From assembly GCA_004208945.1 (NCBI GenBank), contig SGPE01000029.1, forward strand, positions 310,001 to 374,000: a stretch of DNA of 64,000 nucleotides, written 5' to 3'. A model generated the notes under the pieces. The model made no database searches. It was not told the origin of the DNA and saw only the letters and a program-made list of their open reading frames with translations. Both the position numbers and the translations under genes were made by a program. Below, piece after piece: positions 18,294 through 29,106 of the stretch. The number at the start of each line of letters is the position of its first letter. The stretch's first letter is position 1. Origin of the DNA: Pseudoalteromonas sp. CO133X. Lineage in GTDB: Bacteria; Pseudomonadota; Gammaproteobacteria; Enterobacterales; Alteromonadaceae.

Positions 18294-19991
18294 CTAGGCT
18301 GCCACTTCAACACAATTGCGGCCGTTACTCTTCGCTTTATACAATGCTTTGTCGGCAATGGTGAGTGTTTCTTTTACGGTTGTTGAAGCATGAGCTACGC
18401 TGTGTACACCAATACTCACGGTGAACTGCACGGTTTGTACTTCATCAATCGTGATGTAGGTTTCTTGTGCCTTTTGACGAATACGCTCTGCAACTTGCTT
18501 TGCCTTAAGTAGGTTACAATTGAGTAGTAATACAAACTCTTCGCCGCCATACCGACAAGCTATATCAGCAGGGCCTTGCTCTGAGGTGAGTATATTAGCA
18601 AACGCAATGATGACTTTGTCGCCAACATTGTGGCCATATGTGTCGTTAATGTTTTTGAAGTGGTCGAGATCAGCAATTAGAAGGGTTAGCTCTTGCTGAT
18701 TGGTTGCCATAGCGGCAATCAGTTCTTCACTTTTTCTGTCAAAGTAACGGCGATTGTACAGGCCTGTCATAGGATCCGTGTCGACTAAGCGGTTGAGCTC
18801 AGTTTGCTGTGCTTTAATTTTTTCGAGGCTTTTAATTCGGTAGGAAAGAATAAACGCCATCATTAATGCTTCGAGCAAAATACCTATCCCAACGCCATGA
18901 CTATTGATTACGTTTGCGTCACTGATCCCTTTGTAATAAAGCACCGCTAGCATATTGAAAATAACGAACATAGAGTGGCCGAGTAAAAAGTATTTTGCCA
19001 GCGTATTACCTTTGCGCCATAGCGAAATGGATACCCCAAATGTCACCGTCATCATTAATGCAGCCAAGCTGCTGGCTGGTTTTAATGCACCCACAATATC
19101 GAACAAGCTATAGATAAAGTCAGCCACTAGTAAGAACAAAATAATTGAAAGCGCGATATGCTCTTTAGGGTAGTGCTTCTTTGTTTCGAAAATAAGCATT
19201 ACAAAGATTACTAAAAAGCTTGGCATGCTCAGTAAATTGGAATTGAGCTGTAACAGCTCGGCACTAAAAATACCGAAGAAATTAGCGGCAATACCATAAG
19301 ATAGCGCCACCCAAACAGTGCCAGAAATAAGATACAGTGCGTAAACAATATTCTCGATTTTACGTGCCGATAAGTACAAAAAGAAGTTATAAATCATCAG
19401 CGCTAACATCATCCCAACAAGCAGCGCAATGTAATTACCATTCCCGACAAGGGCTCGCTTTGAGTGCTCTTCATCAAAAATAGCTAATGCAAACCACTGA
19501 TGAGAAAAGGTGACGCTTTTAACATAAATTGTTTTTTGTTGGTTAGGTGCGACATAAAACGAAAACACAGCACTACCACCAAACATATTGGCTTTAGGGC
19601 CTGCCTTATCAAGCTGAATAACCAATTGGTTTATCAATTTTCCTGCTTGTGTTTCGTAAAAGCTGACTTCTTCTAAATGATAGGCATCTGGGTTATGCAC
19701 AAATAAGCGTAGGGTATCGCTGTTGCTATTTTTTATAACTATTTTGGACCACGTCGTTTTGGCATTAGTGCCTAAAGTAAGTTCGTTTTGACTGTTGATA
19801 AAGTTTTGCTGCTGGACTTGTGCGAGGGGCATAGAACCTGTTTCATCAACAAAATAGCTCATATCAAACTGAGTGAGCTCTACGCTACGTTGATTGATAT
19901 TTACAATGGGGGAATTATCTGCGCGGCTTTGTGTAGCCGTACTGAGGCATAACGAGTAGATAACAAAAAGCAGTAAAAAGCGCGCAACCAT
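18294..19991 (-). CDS. Membrane diguanylate cyclase with 7TMR-DISM sensor
   Basis: A 565-residue protein. A signal peptide is followed by a 7TMR-DISM extracellular beta domain (to about 170), seven membrane helices (about 180-385), a short coiled linker, and a GGDEF domain (about 400-565). The active-site loop is RYGGEEF, so cyclase activity is expected; upstream TDPMTGLYNRRYF and DLDHFKNINDTYGH are intact. There is no RxxD inhibitory site in the usual place five residues before GGEEF. It should make cyclic di-GMP in response to a periplasmic, perhaps carbohydrate, signal. Monocistronic. Confidence 0.93.
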   Translation of the reverse strand: MVARFLLLFVIYSLCLSTATQSRADNSPIVNINQRSVELTQFDMSYFVDETGSMPLAQVQQQNFINSQNELTLGTNAKTTWSKIVIKNSNSDTLRLFVHNPDAYHLEEVSFYETQAGKLINQLVIQLDKAGPKANMFGGSAVFSFYVAPNQQKTIYVKSVTFSHQWFALAIFDEEHSKRALVGNGNYIALLVGMMLALMIYNFFLYLSARKIENIVYALYLISGTVWVALSYGIAANFFGIFSAELLQLNSNLLSMPSFLVIFVMLIFETKKHYPKEHIALSIILFLLVADFIYSLFDIVGALKPASSLAALMMTVTFGVSISLWRKGNTLAKYFLLGHSMFVIFNMLAVLYYKGISDANVINSHGVGIGILLEALMMAFILSYRIKSLEKIKAQQTELNRLVDTDPMTGLYNRRYFDRKSEELIAAMATNQQELTLLIADLDHFKNINDTYGHNVGDKVIIAFANILTSEQGPADIACRYGGEEFVLLLNCNLLKAKQVAERIRQKAQETYITIDEVQTVQFTVSIGVHSVAHASTTVKETLTIADKALYKAKSNGRNCVEVAA

Positions 19992-20083
19992 CCCTAATAC
20001 CTGTGTTTAAACAAATATGGTAGTAAAGGCTTATTTTTAACTTAAACCGCTGTCTTGTCGAGGAAATTATCAACGAAAATAAA

Positions 20084-20106
20084 AAAGCCGCTAACTTAGC
20101 GGCTTT
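20084..20106 (-). terminator. Terminator of katG
   Basis: A perfect palindrome (AAAGCCGCTAA / TTAGCGGCTTT) that on the minus strand runs into six T, 20 bases past the katG stop. Confidence 0.85.
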
Positions 20107-20126
20107 GTTGGTTGCGAAAATAAGTA

Positions 20127-22340
20127 TTAACGTAGGTCGAATCTGTCTAGCGTCATTACTTTAGTCCACGCTGCTACGAAGTCATCAACGAACTTCTGTT
20201 TAGCATCGTCAGATGCATACACTTCAGCAATTGAACGTAGCTCTGAGTTTGAACCGAAGATTAAATCGACTGGAGTTGCTGTCCACTTAAGCTTGCCTGA
20301 TTGACGGTCACGGCCTTCGTAAATACCTTCTTCAGAAGACTTAGACCACTTCGTTGACATATCTAATAGGTTAACGAAGAAATCGTTGCTTAATGTGCCT
20401 GGTTTTTTCGTGAATACACCGTGTTTCGTTTGGTCAGTATTCGCGTTAAGGGCACGCATACCACCTAGTAGTGCAGTCATTTCTGGTACTGATAAGCTTA
20501 GTAAATCAGCGCGTTCAACGAGCATTTCAGCCGGTGATTTCCATGCTGAGCTGTAGTAATTACGAAACGCATCTGCCGTTGGCTCAAGTACTTCGAATGA
20601 TTCAACGTCGGTCATTTCTAATGACGCGTCCATACGACCTGGCTTGAACGGTACTGCGATAGAGAAACCCGCGTCGCTTGCTGCTTTTTCGATTGCAGCC
20701 GCACCACCAAGAACAATCATATCTGCGAGTGAAATTTCTTTACCACCCGATGCTTTTTTGTTGAACTTAGTTTGGATTTTCTCAAGCTTGTTCAGTACTT
20801 TAGCCACTTCTTTCGGGTTGTTTACCGGCCAATCTTTTTGCGGAGCAAAACGAATACGTGCACCGTTTGCACCACCACGCATATCTGTGTCGCGGTAGCT
20901 CGCTGCTGATGCCCAAGCAACTCGTACAAGTTCAGATACAGATAAACCTGAATCTAAGATGTTTGCTTTAAGTGACGCGATATCTTTGCTGTCTACTAGT
21001 TTGTGGTCAACCGCAGGGATGTAGTCTTGCCAAATTAATACTTCTTCTGGCACTAAGTCACCTAGGTAACGAGCACGTGGGCCCATATCACGGTGGTTTA
21101 GTTTGAACCATGCTTTAGCAAATGCCAGTTCGAACTCTTTCGGGTCGTTTAAGAAACGCTCTGAAATCTTACGGAACTCAGGATCTGCTTTTAACGCGAT
21201 ATCAGTTGTGAACATGATAGGCGCATGACGCTTACCTTTAATGTGCGCATCGGGTACTAGGTTAGACGCTTGACCATTTTCAGGGATCCACTGAGTCGCA
21301 CCTGCAGGGCTCTTAGTTTTAACCCACTCAAAGTTGAATAGGTTTTGTAGATAATTAATTGACCAACGTGTTGGTGTCACTGTCCATGCACCTTCAAGAC
21401 CTGAAGTGATGGTATCTTCTGAGTGACCTTTACCACATTTGTTTTTCCAACCTAAACCTTGCTCTTCGATACCCGCTGCTGCTGGCTCTTTGTCTAAACA
21501 CGTCGCTTTTTTCGCACCGTGTGCTTTACCAAAGCTGTGACCACCGGCGATTAGCGCAACGATTTCTTCATTGTTCATTGCCATGCGGCCGAATGATAAA
21601 CGAATGTCTTCTGCTGCTAGAAGTGGATCAGGGTTACCGTGAGGGCCTTCAGGGTTTACATAGATTAAGCCCATCTCAACGGCCGCTAATGGGCCTTTAA
21701 GTTTGCCTTTTTTGTCACGACGTTCGTCAGTGAGCATTTTGCCTTCAGGGCCCCAGTATACGTAATCTGGTTCCCAATCGTCTTCACGACCACCGGCATA
21801 ACCGAAGGTTTTGAAGCCCATTGATTCAAGTGCAACGTTACCTGTTAACGCCATTAAGTCAGCCCAAGAAATGCTGCGACCGTATTTTTGTTTTATAGGC
21901 CAAAGTAAGCGACGTGCCTTATCAAGGTTCGCGTTATCAGGCCAGCTGTTTAGCGGGTCGAAACGTTGTTGACCACCGCCTGCGCCACCACGACCATCAA
22001 ACGTACGGTACGTACCTGATGCGTGCCACGCCATACGGATGAAGAATGGACCATAGTGACCGTAGTCAGCAGGCCACCAGTCTTGAGAGTCAGTCAATAC
22101 TTTCTCAATATCTGCTTTCACTGCGTTTAGGTCTAACTTTAAGAATTCTTTTTTATAATCAAAGTAAGGACCCATAGGATCAGACTCTGCGCCATGGGCA
22201 CGAAGTTGGCTAAGATCTAGTTGTTCTGGCCACCAGAATTGGTTTGATTTGATGTCGTTAGTAGCTTGTACGCCCGTTGCCACCAACAGTGATACTGCAA
22301 CAGCTACTTTAGACAAGGCTGAGGTCGATTTTTTAAACAT
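20127..22340 (-). CDS. katG: Catalase-peroxidase with signal peptide (periplasmic KatG/KatP type)
   Basis: A 737-residue class I haem catalase-peroxidase. The distal site is R102-W105-H106 in [12 protein letters not shown]. The proximal haem ligand His lies in [12 protein letters not shown]. The Tyr of the Met-Tyr-Trp adduct lies in LIYVNPEGP. The duplicated C-terminal peroxidase-like half is present. Unlike ordinary cytoplasmic KatG it begins with a signal peptide (residues 1 to about 26, ending GVQA), as in the E. coli O157 KatP. The enzyme removes hydrogen peroxide and probably works in the periplasm. No oxyR gene is adjacent. It is followed by a terminator, so it is transcribed alone. Confidence 0.95.
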   Translation of the reverse strand: MFKKSTSALSKVAVAVSLLVATGVQATNDIKSNQFWWPEQLDLSQLRAHGAESDPMGPYFDYKKEFLKLDLNAVKADIEKVLTDSQDWWPADYGHYGPFFIRMAWHASGTYRTFDGRGGAGGGQQRFDPLNSWPDNANLDKARRLLWPIKQKYGRSISWADLMALTGNVALESMGFKTFGYAGGREDDWEPDYVYWGPEGKMLTDERRDKKGKLKGPLAAVEMGLIYVNPEGPHGNPDPLLAAEDIRLSFGRMAMNNEEIVALIAGGHSFGKAHGAKKATCLDKEPAAAGIEEQGLGWKNKCGKGHSEDTITSGLEGAWTVTPTRWSINYLQNLFNFEWVKTKSPAGATQWIPENGQASNLVPDAHIKGKRHAPIMFTTDIALKADPEFRKISERFLNDPKEFELAFAKAWFKLNHRDMGPRARYLGDLVPEEVLIWQDYIPAVDHKLVDSKDIASLKANILDSGLSVSELVRVAWASAASYRDTDMRGGANGARIRFAPQKDWPVNNPKEVAKVLNKLEKIQTKFNKKASGGKEISLADMIVLGGAAAIEKAASDAGFSIAVPFKPGRMDASLEMTDVESFEVLEPTADAFRNYYSSAWKSPAEMLVERADLLSLSVPEMTALLGGMRALNANTDQTKHGVFTKKPGTLSNDFFVNLLDMSTKWSKSSEEGIYEGRDRQSGKLKWTATPVDLIFGSNSELRSIAEVYASDDAKQKFVDDFVAAWTKVMTLDRFDLR

Positions 22341-22467
22341 TGTGTAGTCTCCAGTTAGAAGTTGCGTGAAATATAGTTATGTTCTGATTAACTTTCCACT
22401 TACAAACTGGGGTTTAAATCGATTGATAAAATCGAAAAAACAGATGATATGATTGATTTTATAGAAC

Positions 22468-22491
22468 AAAGCCAGCAAAAATGCTGGCTTT
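22468..22491 (-). terminator. Terminator of the S9 peptidase gene
   Basis: Stem AAAGCCAGCA / TGCTGGCTTT with an AAAA loop, just past the stop of the S9 peptidase on the minus strand. The T-run on that strand is short (TTTGTTC). Confidence 0.7.
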
Positions 22492-22529
22492 GGAGGAGGT
22501 GTTCAGTAAGCTTAAATTTAGCTTATTGT

Positions 22530-25283
22530 TTATTCTTCAATAAAAGGGATGCCATTTTTGATCCACTCAGCAGCAGGTTTGCCTTTTAAGTAGTGATCAA
22601 AATATTCCATCATGCGTACCGAGAAATCCACTTGGTTAGGAAATTTCTTCAAGTGATGTGGTTCACCTTCGTATTGTAAAAAGGTGGCATCTTTACCCGC
22701 ACGACGTAGTGCTAGGTAGTATTGAACCCCTTCGTGCCATGGCACCGCATCATCTTTGTCACCAAACATAATCAGAATAGGGGTATTCACTTTATCGGCG
22801 AAAAACACTGGCGAGTTTTCGATGTATAGCTCTGGCGCTTCGAATAAGGTTTTACCAATTCGGCTTTGTCCTGTTTCGTATTGGAACTGACGCGCAAGGC
22901 CTGATTTTAAACGAATACCGCTATACGCACTGGTCATGTTAGATACTGGCGCACCCGAAACAACCGCTTTAAACATATCTGTTTGGGTGATCATAAAGGC
23001 GCTTTGATAGCCAGCCCATGAGTGACCTTGTAAGCCAATTTTATCGGGATCAGCAATGCCTAAATCAATTAGCTTTTGAGTGGCGTTGATCATGGTTTGT
23101 GTTGATGATTTACCAGGGTGACCAATTTCAAAGCGGATATCAGGTAAGAAAATCGCATAGCCATTTGAAGTAAACATCGGGAAGTTAGGGCGATGATTTA
23201 ATTCCATTTTCGGGAAGTCATACATGCGTTGGCTCATATAGCGGTAGAAGTACACAACCACAGGAACCTTTTCGCCTTTTTTGTAGCCCGCAGGTTTGAT
23301 CAATACGCCTTGCAAGTCTTCACCATCAAACCCTTTGTAGCTAATAAGCTCAGGTTTTTCACCCCATGCAAAATTACTAACTTGCGGGTTTAGGTTGGTA
23401 ACACGCTGTGGCTTTTTGAAGCTAAAGTCAGTTTGGTAGTAATCAGGAAATTGCTGATATGTTTGCGCAGTAAATAGATATTTATCGGCATTTTTAGCCT
23501 TTTTCACCACATCATAGCGCTTTTTACCCGAAAGTACTTTGCTTACTTTATTGCTTGATAAGTCAAGTTTGGCGATTTCGGTTTGTTTATCTTGCACGTT
23601 GGTTGCGCTGAGTAATAATGTTTCGTCTTTGGCAAAACCAACTTGCTCTTTATCAAGTTTAATAACACGATACTGGGTATTCGTTTCTTTTCCTTGGGTT
23701 AAACGCGTTGCCTTTTGTGTTGCGACATCAAAAGCCCAAATATCAAATTTACTGTAAACCAGTACTTGGCTGCTGTCGTTTAACCAGCCAGCAAAGCCAT
23801 AACCTGGCTGAGGTGATGGGTAGTCATGCTTATCATCGGCAAAAATCGCGTTAATTGCTTTAGATAAGGTCGAAACCTTGTTATTTCCTAAATCTTTAAG
23901 CTGCACTTGGCTGTCTTGAAAAAATGCCGCATATTGACCATTTGGCGCAAGGCTGGGTCTAAATGGATAATCGTTGACGATAGCGGTTTGTTTACCTGTT
24001 TTAACGTCAACACTGTAATAGTCTGCGTAAAAACCACCGTACATTATGCGTTCTAGGTAAGGCAGGTCTGAATAGCCTAATAGCGCTTCGCGGTTAGTGT
24101 TAAGTGAAACCTCAGGCATACTTGGTGTACTTAGCTGCACAACCTGCTGACCGTTTACATGATACACCGCTTTATAATGACGAAGCTTGTTATTTTCATT
24201 CCACTGTTGCTCTTCACGTGGCTTAATTTCAGTGTCTTTATTGTGCCAAACATTAAGACCTTTATGGTCGCGAATGGTATCGAAATCATATAATGAGGCT
24301 TCGTCTGTGTATTCTTTTGCTTCGATCTTTGCCGTTAACTTCGGATGATTTTCAAAGTATAAACGAGCACCATCTTCAGACCATGTTAGTGAGGCTGTTT
24401 TGCCAATAGTCCAGCTATTATCAGCTGAGTTTATGGTCGATAGGGCACCGTTTTGTAAAAGTTGTAAGGTATGGTCGCGACGTCGTGTATCATCATTAAC
24501 GTAGTTACCAATTAACAGCGCTGCGGTATTACTATTTGGTTGCCAGGCAATTTTATTGGCAACCACACCAGGCTCATCAATCAGTACGCTGGTAGCAAAG
24601 TCATTGTTAAGCGTAACTAATACAACTTGGTTGTCGGCACCATCACTAAAACTTTGGCTTGCTAGTAATTGCTCGCCGGTGCTGCTCATTGCATAGCTAA
24701 ACACATTGTTTAGGGTGTGAGTGGTTTTGTCTTGAAGGTTAACAAGCACTAAATCAAAGCTTTTATCTTTTTTATCTGGTTTGATTTCGCTGCTGTTTTC
24801 GTCTTTTTCTTCGCTGTCTTTTTTATCTGCTTTCTTATCTAGTCGGTAAGCAAGCCAAACACCGTCATCTGATAACGCATAGTCTTTTACATCATTAAAT
24901 GTCTGTTGCTCGCCGTTTTTAGTATTGACTAAAACAAGGTTGTTTTTTAGTTCGTCTTTTTTCTTAGTGGTTTCTTTTTCAAGTAGGGTCGGTACCTGAG
25001 TAAACGCCACCCAATTTGCCGCTTTATTAATTGTAGGGCGAGTACCGCGCTCAACGCTTGCAAGGAGGGTGTTATTGTCTAATGCATAAACCTGACCTTG
25101 TGCATTGCCGCGATAAGGGTCGGCACTGAAAGTAAGAATTTGGCCATCTGCAGACAGTTGGGTGCCTTTTGCGTATTTAAAATCAAACACGTCTTTAAAT
25201 TGCAGAGCTTCTTTTGCACTGAGCTGTGCACTACCAAGGCTTGCCACTAAGGCTAAGCTCAAAAGTGATAATTGCGCTTTCAT
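22530..25283 (-). CDS. Exported S9 (prolyl oligopeptidase family) peptidase
   Basis: A 917-residue peptidase. A signal peptide (1 to about 23) precedes a long beta-propeller region of roughly 600 residues, interrupted by a Lys/Glu/Asp-rich linker near 145-170. A C-terminal alpha/beta hydrolase domain follows. The nucleophile is the Ser in LQGHSWAGYQ, with Asp in FGDKDDAVPW and His in EGEPHHLKK, in the order Ser-Asp-His expected for S9. It probably trims peptides in the periplasm. The acidic-basic linker is unusual in length for the family. Monocistronic. Confidence 0.93.
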   Translation of the reverse strand: MKAQLSLLSLALVASLGSAQLSAKEALQFKDVFDFKYAKGTQLSADGQILTFSADPYRGNAQGQVYALDNNTLLASVERGTRPTINKAANWVAFTQVPTLLEKETTKKKDELKNNLVLVNTKNGEQQTFNDVKDYALSDDGVWLAYRLDKKADKKDSEEKDENSSEIKPDKKDKSFDLVLVNLQDKTTHTLNNVFSYAMSSTGEQLLASQSFSDGADNQVVLVTLNNDFATSVLIDEPGVVANKIAWQPNSNTAALLIGNYVNDDTRRRDHTLQLLQNGALSTINSADNSWTIGKTASLTWSEDGARLYFENHPKLTAKIEAKEYTDEASLYDFDTIRDHKGLNVWHNKDTEIKPREEQQWNENNKLRHYKAVYHVNGQQVVQLSTPSMPEVSLNTNREALLGYSDLPYLERIMYGGFYADYYSVDVKTGKQTAIVNDYPFRPSLAPNGQYAAFFQDSQVQLKDLGNNKVSTLSKAINAIFADDKHDYPSPQPGYGFAGWLNDSSQVLVYSKFDIWAFDVATQKATRLTQGKETNTQYRVIKLDKEQVGFAKDETLLLSATNVQDKQTEIAKLDLSSNKVSKVLSGKKRYDVVKKAKNADKYLFTAQTYQQFPDYYQTDFSFKKPQRVTNLNPQVSNFAWGEKPELISYKGFDGEDLQGVLIKPAGYKKGEKVPVVVYFYRYMSQRMYDFPKMELNHRPNFPMFTSNGYAIFLPDIRFEIGHPGKSSTQTMINATQKLIDLGIADPDKIGLQGHSWAGYQSAFMITQTDMFKAVVSGAPVSNMTSAYSGIRLKSGLARQFQYETGQSRIGKTLFEAPELYIENSPVFFADKVNTPILIMFGDKDDAVPWHEGVQYYLALRRAGKDATFLQYEGEPHHLKKFPNQVDFSVRMMEYFDHYLKGKPAAEWIKNGIPFIEE

Positions 25284-25460
25284 TTATCTTCTCGTTGTTT
25301 TTAAATTTACGCGTTCAGTGTAGCGTTTTTAGTAAACAATTCGAGTAGATACGATAAGTTGCTTATTTAGGAAGTTGAGCTGTAAGCCTAAAAACTTTTC
25401 GGTAGGTTTTTTAATAAGAGGGCACAGCGGGGTTACCCGCGTACTTTTGATTAGACTGTT

Positions 25461-25484
25461 GCGCGATATTAAATCGCGCCTACA
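25461..25484. repeat. Short palindrome related to the 18227 element
   Basis: Inverted repeat GCGCGAT / ATCGCGC around a five-base spacer, followed by CTACA. Read on the minus strand it gives TGTAGGCGCGATTTA, similar to the arm of the element at 18227. It sits seven bases outside the slmA stop. Confidence 0.35.
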
Positions 25485-25490
25485 GCTAAC

Positions 25491-26078
25491 TTACAACCAA
25501 ATCTTTTTCAGTTCAGGCCATTGTTTTTCAAATTGCGCACTCGGTTTCGCTTTAAAGTCGCTGCGCACGAATTGATTCATCTTACCTTCAACGTAAGCCA
25601 GTAAGAAGTTGGCTAACGTCGTTTCGTCAGATTGGAATGCTTTACCTTCACGAAGCTTACGTTCACGAAGAACTTGCTTAAATTGCGTTTCTAGCTTTTC
25701 GAATAAGCCTTGCACACGTTCACGCAAGCGCTCTTGCTCACCTTGCAAGGCATCACCAGTTAAAATACGGGTAATACCTGGATTTTTTTCGGCGAATGCT
25801 AATAGTAAAAGCAATATATTGTATACGCGTGTTTGACTCTCTTTTTCATTTTCTAGAATGAGGTTAATACGCGATAGCAGAGTATCTTCAATAAACTCAA
25901 TCAAGCCCTCAAACATCCGCGCTTTACTCGGAAAATGACGATAAAGCGCAGCTTCAGATACGCCCACTTCAGCCGCTAGTTTGGCAGTAGTGATACGTTG
26001 ACCTGGGCTGGTTTCTAACATTTGTGCGAGTGCTTGCAGAATCTGCTCTTTGCGATTACTTCTTTTTGTCGCAGGCAT
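25491..26078 (-). CDS. slmA: Nucleoid occlusion factor SlmA (TetR family)
   Basis: A 195-residue TetR-fold protein that matches SlmA over its whole length. The helix-turn-helix reads [21 protein letters not shown], and the downstream [16 protein letters not shown] helix is typical. SlmA bound to DNA sites blocks FtsZ assembly over the nucleoid. Start at the second Met (26078): AAGGA lies six bases before it, while an upstream ATG at 26084 would have none. The neighbour coaBC is in the same direction. Confidence 0.95.
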   Translation of the reverse strand: MPATKRSNRKEQILQALAQMLETSPGQRITTAKLAAEVGVSEAALYRHFPSKARMFEGLIEFIEDTLLSRINLILENEKESQTRVYNILLLLLAFAEKNPGITRILTGDALQGEQERLRERVQGLFEKLETQFKQVLRERKLREGKAFQSDETTLANFLLAYVEGKMNQFVRSDFKAKPSAQFEKQWPELKKIWL

Positions 26079-26190
26079 GACCATTCCTTTCTTATAATTT
26101 ATTACTTGCGCTGTATAGACTCAGACAAGCCATTTTTTGTGCAAATGAGAGGCTTATGTTAATGTTTTATTCAGCTTCTTTCCAGCATTT

Positions 26191-27384
26191 TTACAAACGC
26201 TTGGCAAGCTCTCTCATAACACTCATCGCTAAATCTTTTTTGCTACCAACTGCTAAATCTTGCTGCTCATTGTGCCAGAACAGTGTTAAAGCATTATGAT
26301 CAGAATTAAAGCCAAGGCCTTCTTTTGACACATCATTTGCACAGATCATGTCGAGATTTTTATTTTTTAATTTACCTTGAGCATAGCTTGCAACATCTTG
26401 TGTTTCGGCGGCAAAGCCAACCGTGTATGGGCGGTTTTCGTTAAGTGCAGCAACGTTAGCGATGATATCTGGGTTTTTAACTAAGGTGAGTGTGAGTTCA
26501 TCACCTTGTTTTTTCATTTTTTGATCTTCAATTGCGGCTGCGCGGTAATCGGCAACGGCAGCACAGCCAATAAAAGCATCAGACTGTACAGCAAGTTCCA
26601 TTGATGCGATTAAAAGCTGCTCAGCGCTTTCAATGTGAGTGAGTTTTGCATTCGCTGGTGCTTTAATTGTCACCGGCCCTGAAATCAGGTTTACCTTTGC
26701 ACCTAAAGCAAGTGCCGCCTCGGCAAGGGCATAACCCATTTTTCCTGAGCTGTGATTAGAAATATAACGCACCGGATCGAGAGCTTCTCTGGTTGGCCCT
26801 GCTGTAATTGTAATGGTTTTGCCAGTGAGTAATGGCTCAATGTCTGGCTGTGTACACAGTGCAACCAGTTCATGCGGTTCTAGCATACGCCCTGCACCTA
26901 CATCACCGCAGGCTTGCGAGCCTTTACCAGGCCCCCAAATTGCTACCCCGCGCTCGGCGAGAGTATTAAGGTTAGCCTGCGTTGCTGGATGTGCGTACAT
27001 TTGTTGGTTCATCGCCGGTGCGACAGCCACTTTGGCTGGCGTTGCTAATAAAAGCGTGGTGAGTAGGTCATCAGCTATACCCATCGCCATTTTTGCTAAT
27101 ACATTGCTGGTCGCTGGCGCCACTAAAATCAAATCTGCCCACTTGGCAAATTCAATGTGTCCCATTGCGGCTTCAGCTGCAGGGTCAAGTAATGAATCAG
27201 ACACAATCTCTCCACTGACGGCTTGCATCGTCAAAGGGGTAATAAAGTGCTTGGCTGACTCTGTCATAACCACTTTTACTTCGCAGCCAGTGTCTTTTAA
27301 GCGTCGCACTAGCTCTGCACATTTATAAGCTGCAATGCCGCCACTTATACCTAGTAAGATTTTTTTATTTGCTGATTTTGTCAT
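26191..27384 (-). CDS. coaBC: Bifunctional phosphopantothenoylcysteine decarboxylase/synthetase
   Basis: A 397-residue CoaBC (Dfp). The N-terminal flavoprotein decarboxylase (CoaC) shows GGIAAYK, the catalytic His in [11 protein letters not shown] and the PAMN motif. The C-terminal synthetase (CoaB) begins near residue 185 with [17 protein letters not shown] and has the KNPDI segment. It makes 4'-phosphopantetheine from phosphopantothenate and cysteine for coenzyme A. Divergent from radC, as in many gammaproteobacteria. Confidence 0.97.
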   Translation of the reverse strand: MTKSANKKILLGISGGIAAYKCAELVRRLKDTGCEVKVVMTESAKHFITPLTMQAVSGEIVSDSLLDPAAEAAMGHIEFAKWADLILVAPATSNVLAKMAMGIADDLLTTLLLATPAKVAVAPAMNQQMYAHPATQANLNTLAERGVAIWGPGKGSQACGDVGAGRMLEPHELVALCTQPDIEPLLTGKTITITAGPTREALDPVRYISNHSSGKMGYALAEAALALGAKVNLISGPVTIKAPANAKLTHIESAEQLLIASMELAVQSDAFIGCAAVADYRAAAIEDQKMKKQGDELTLTLVKNPDIIANVAALNENRPYTVGFAAETQDVASYAQGKLKNKNLDMICANDVSKEGLGFNSDHNALTLFWHNEQQDLAVGSKKDLAMSVMRELAKRL

Positions 27385-27525
27385 TACATAAAGTTTAACT
27401 TTGCTCGATATGCGCTAACGATAGCAAATCTTTGCCAATTTCATGAAGTTTTCTTTTTTAAAGGAAGGAAAAAAGAAAGTTTTGTTGTACAGTTTAATCT
27501 GTTTGTTTCTTTTTGGGGTACTTTG

Positions 27526-28200
27526 ATGTCGTTAAAGGATTTACCATTGTCAGCTCGACCTCGTGAAAAGCTGCTTTCACAAGGCGCTAAAGCGCTCTCA
27601 GATGCAGAATTGTTAGCTATCTTTTTACGCACAGGTGTTGCAGGTATGAATGCGATTGAATTGGCTGAACACTTATTACGTATTAATAGTACATTGCAGA
27701 ATTTATTTAATGCCAGTGAGCAAGCGTTTTGTTCTCAAAGAGGGTTAGGAACTGCAAAGTATGTACAGTTACAAGCGGTATTAGAGTTAAGCCGACGTTA
27801 CTTACTTGAACAATGCCAGCGAGAAGAGGTATTTAGCTCTCCTCAAGCAGTGTATGACTACCTGACTATTCAATTACGGGGCTTGCAACAAGAAGTATTC
27901 ATGGTGCTTTATTTAGATAGCCAAAATCGATTAATAAAAGATGAAGTGCTTTTTTATGGCACTATAAATGCTGCTTCTGTGTATCCCCGTGAGGTGGTTA
28001 AGGCTGCCTTAAAGCAGAATGCGGCGGCACTTATCTTTGCTCATAATCACCCAAGTGGAGTAGCGGAGCCTAGTGAAGCAGACAAGTTAATTACTCATAA
28101 ATTGCAGCAAGCACTTTCGTTAGTCGATATTAATGTGCTTGATCACATCATTGTGGGCGGTAAAAACTGTGTTTCGTTTGCAGAGCGAGGATTAATTTAA
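27526..28200 (+). CDS. radC: DNA repair protein RadC (JAMM domain)
   Basis: A 224-residue RadC. An N-terminal helix-hairpin-helix region (to about 100) is followed by the JAB/JAMM-type metalloprotease fold with motif [15 protein letters not shown]. Despite the name, a direct repair role is unproven. ATG 27526 was preferred over the TTG three bases upstream. It is a chromosomal, full-length copy in its usual place between coaBC and rpmB. Confidence 0.95.
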   Translation: MSLKDLPLSARPREKLLSQGAKALSDAELLAIFLRTGVAGMNAIELAEHLLRINSTLQNLFNASEQAFCSQRGLGTAKYVQLQAVLELSRRYLLEQCQREEVFSSPQAVYDYLTIQLRGLQQEVFMVLYLDSQNRLIKDEVLFYGTINAASVYPREVVKAALKQNAAALIFAHNHPSGVAEPSEADKLITHKLQQALSLVDINVLDHIIVGGKNCVSFAERGLI

Positions 28201-28282
28201 GCGAAGCTAAGACAGGAGTGTGTTAAAAATGAGCAGTTTAGCGGTTTTTTAGAAATTAGTTTAATTTAAATGCAGTTTTTAC

Positions 28283-28311
28283 TTTCCCTAAGGGCTTTCG
28301 ATCATTATAAT
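28283..28311 (+). promoter_or_regulatory. Possible rpmB-rpmG promoter
   Basis: A perfect TATAAT lies at 28306-28311 in the 273-base gap between radC and rpmB. The matching -35 region is poor (TTTCCC at 17 bases). This gap otherwise shows only the rpmB ribosome binding site (GGAG). Confidence 0.3.
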
Positions 28312-28473
28312 TGGCCGCTATCAAATTTACACATGAGCTGATTGGATAAGATCTGTTACTTGATCTTTGCCTGCATAAGCTGTATAAAGAGCGCCCTTCG
28401 ATTTATCCCGGGGCACAAATACATGGCCTAAGGGAAAATTAAGCTCGAGCGAAGTTATTGGAGATATATAGAC

Positions 28474-28710
28474 ATGTCTAAAGTATGTCAAGTTACAGGT
28501 AAGCGTCCAGCGGTTGGTAACCACCGTTCACACGCGAGAAACGCGACTAAACGTCGTTTCCTACCTAACCTACAAACGCACCGTTTTTGGGTTGAAAGTG
28601 AAAAACGTTTTGTAACATTACGCACTACGACTAAAGGTATGCGTATTATCGATAAAAAAGGCATCGACGCGGTTCTTACAGAAATCCGTGCTCGTGGCGA
28701 AAAAGTTTAA
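28474..28710 (+). CDS. rpmB: 50S ribosomal protein L28
   Basis: A 78-residue L28. The start [12 protein letters not shown] and the following [12 protein letters not shown] are diagnostic. It is a large-subunit protein. Followed after 11 bases by rpmG, the conserved pair. Confidence 0.98.
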   Translation: MSKVCQVTGKRPAVGNHRSHARNATKRRFLPNLQTHRFWVESEKRFVTLRTTTKGMRIIDKKGIDAVLTEIRARGEKV

Positions 28711-28721
28711 GGAACTGAATC

Positions 28722-28877
28722 ATGCGCGATAAGATCCGTTTAGTTTCAACTGCTGGTACTGGTTTTTTCTACACTACCGACAAGAACAAGCGTAACATGC
28801 CTGAAAAAATGGAAATCAAAAAATACGATCCTAAAGCTCGTAAACACGTGATTTTCAAAGAAGCTAAAATCAAGTAA
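28722..28877 (+). CDS. rpmG: 50S ribosomal protein L33
   Basis: A 51-residue L33: opens [17 protein letters not shown] and ends with [11 protein letters not shown]. It lacks the Cys pairs of zinc-binding L33 forms. Ribosome binding site AAGGAA lies before the ATG. Cotranscribed with rpmB, terminated at 28901. Confidence 0.97.
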   Translation: MRDKIRLVSTAGTGFFYTTDKNKRNMPEKMEIKKYDPKARKHVIFKEAKIK

Positions 28878-28900
28878 TTTTAGTTTTTCAGAATCTCAAA

Positions 28901-28925
28901 AACCCAGCTTCGGCTGGGTTTTTTG
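28901..28925 (+). terminator. Terminator of rpmB-rpmG
   Basis: Stem AACCCAGC / GCTGGGTT with a UUCG tetraloop and a T-run, 23 bases after rpmG. Confidence 0.93.
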
Positions 28926-29051
28926 TTTTTACAGCCTAGAAAGCAATAATTCAGTACAAGAATCTAACTTGGCTTGCTGTTTTATCTTGCTTAATTATCA
29001 ATCTAAGCGTAAAATGCGCGCTCATTTCGGCTTATTAAATTTAATTCCTTG

Positions 29052-29099
29052 CCTTAAACCGACTGGCCGAAACGGTAGAAGGCTCTATTAACCGTAAGG
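29052..29099 (+). promoter_or_regulatory. Candidate S6:S18 autoregulatory leader of rpsF
   Basis: The 50 bases before rpsF can fold: CCTTA pairs with TAAGG, and inside it ACGGT pairs with ACCGT around a GGCTC-containing loop, leaving an ACCG element. In E. coli and others the S6:S18 complex binds a similar ACCG hairpin in the rpsF leader to repress the operon. Assigned by eye. Confidence 0.4.
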
Positions 29100-29106
29100 A
29101 ATATCC

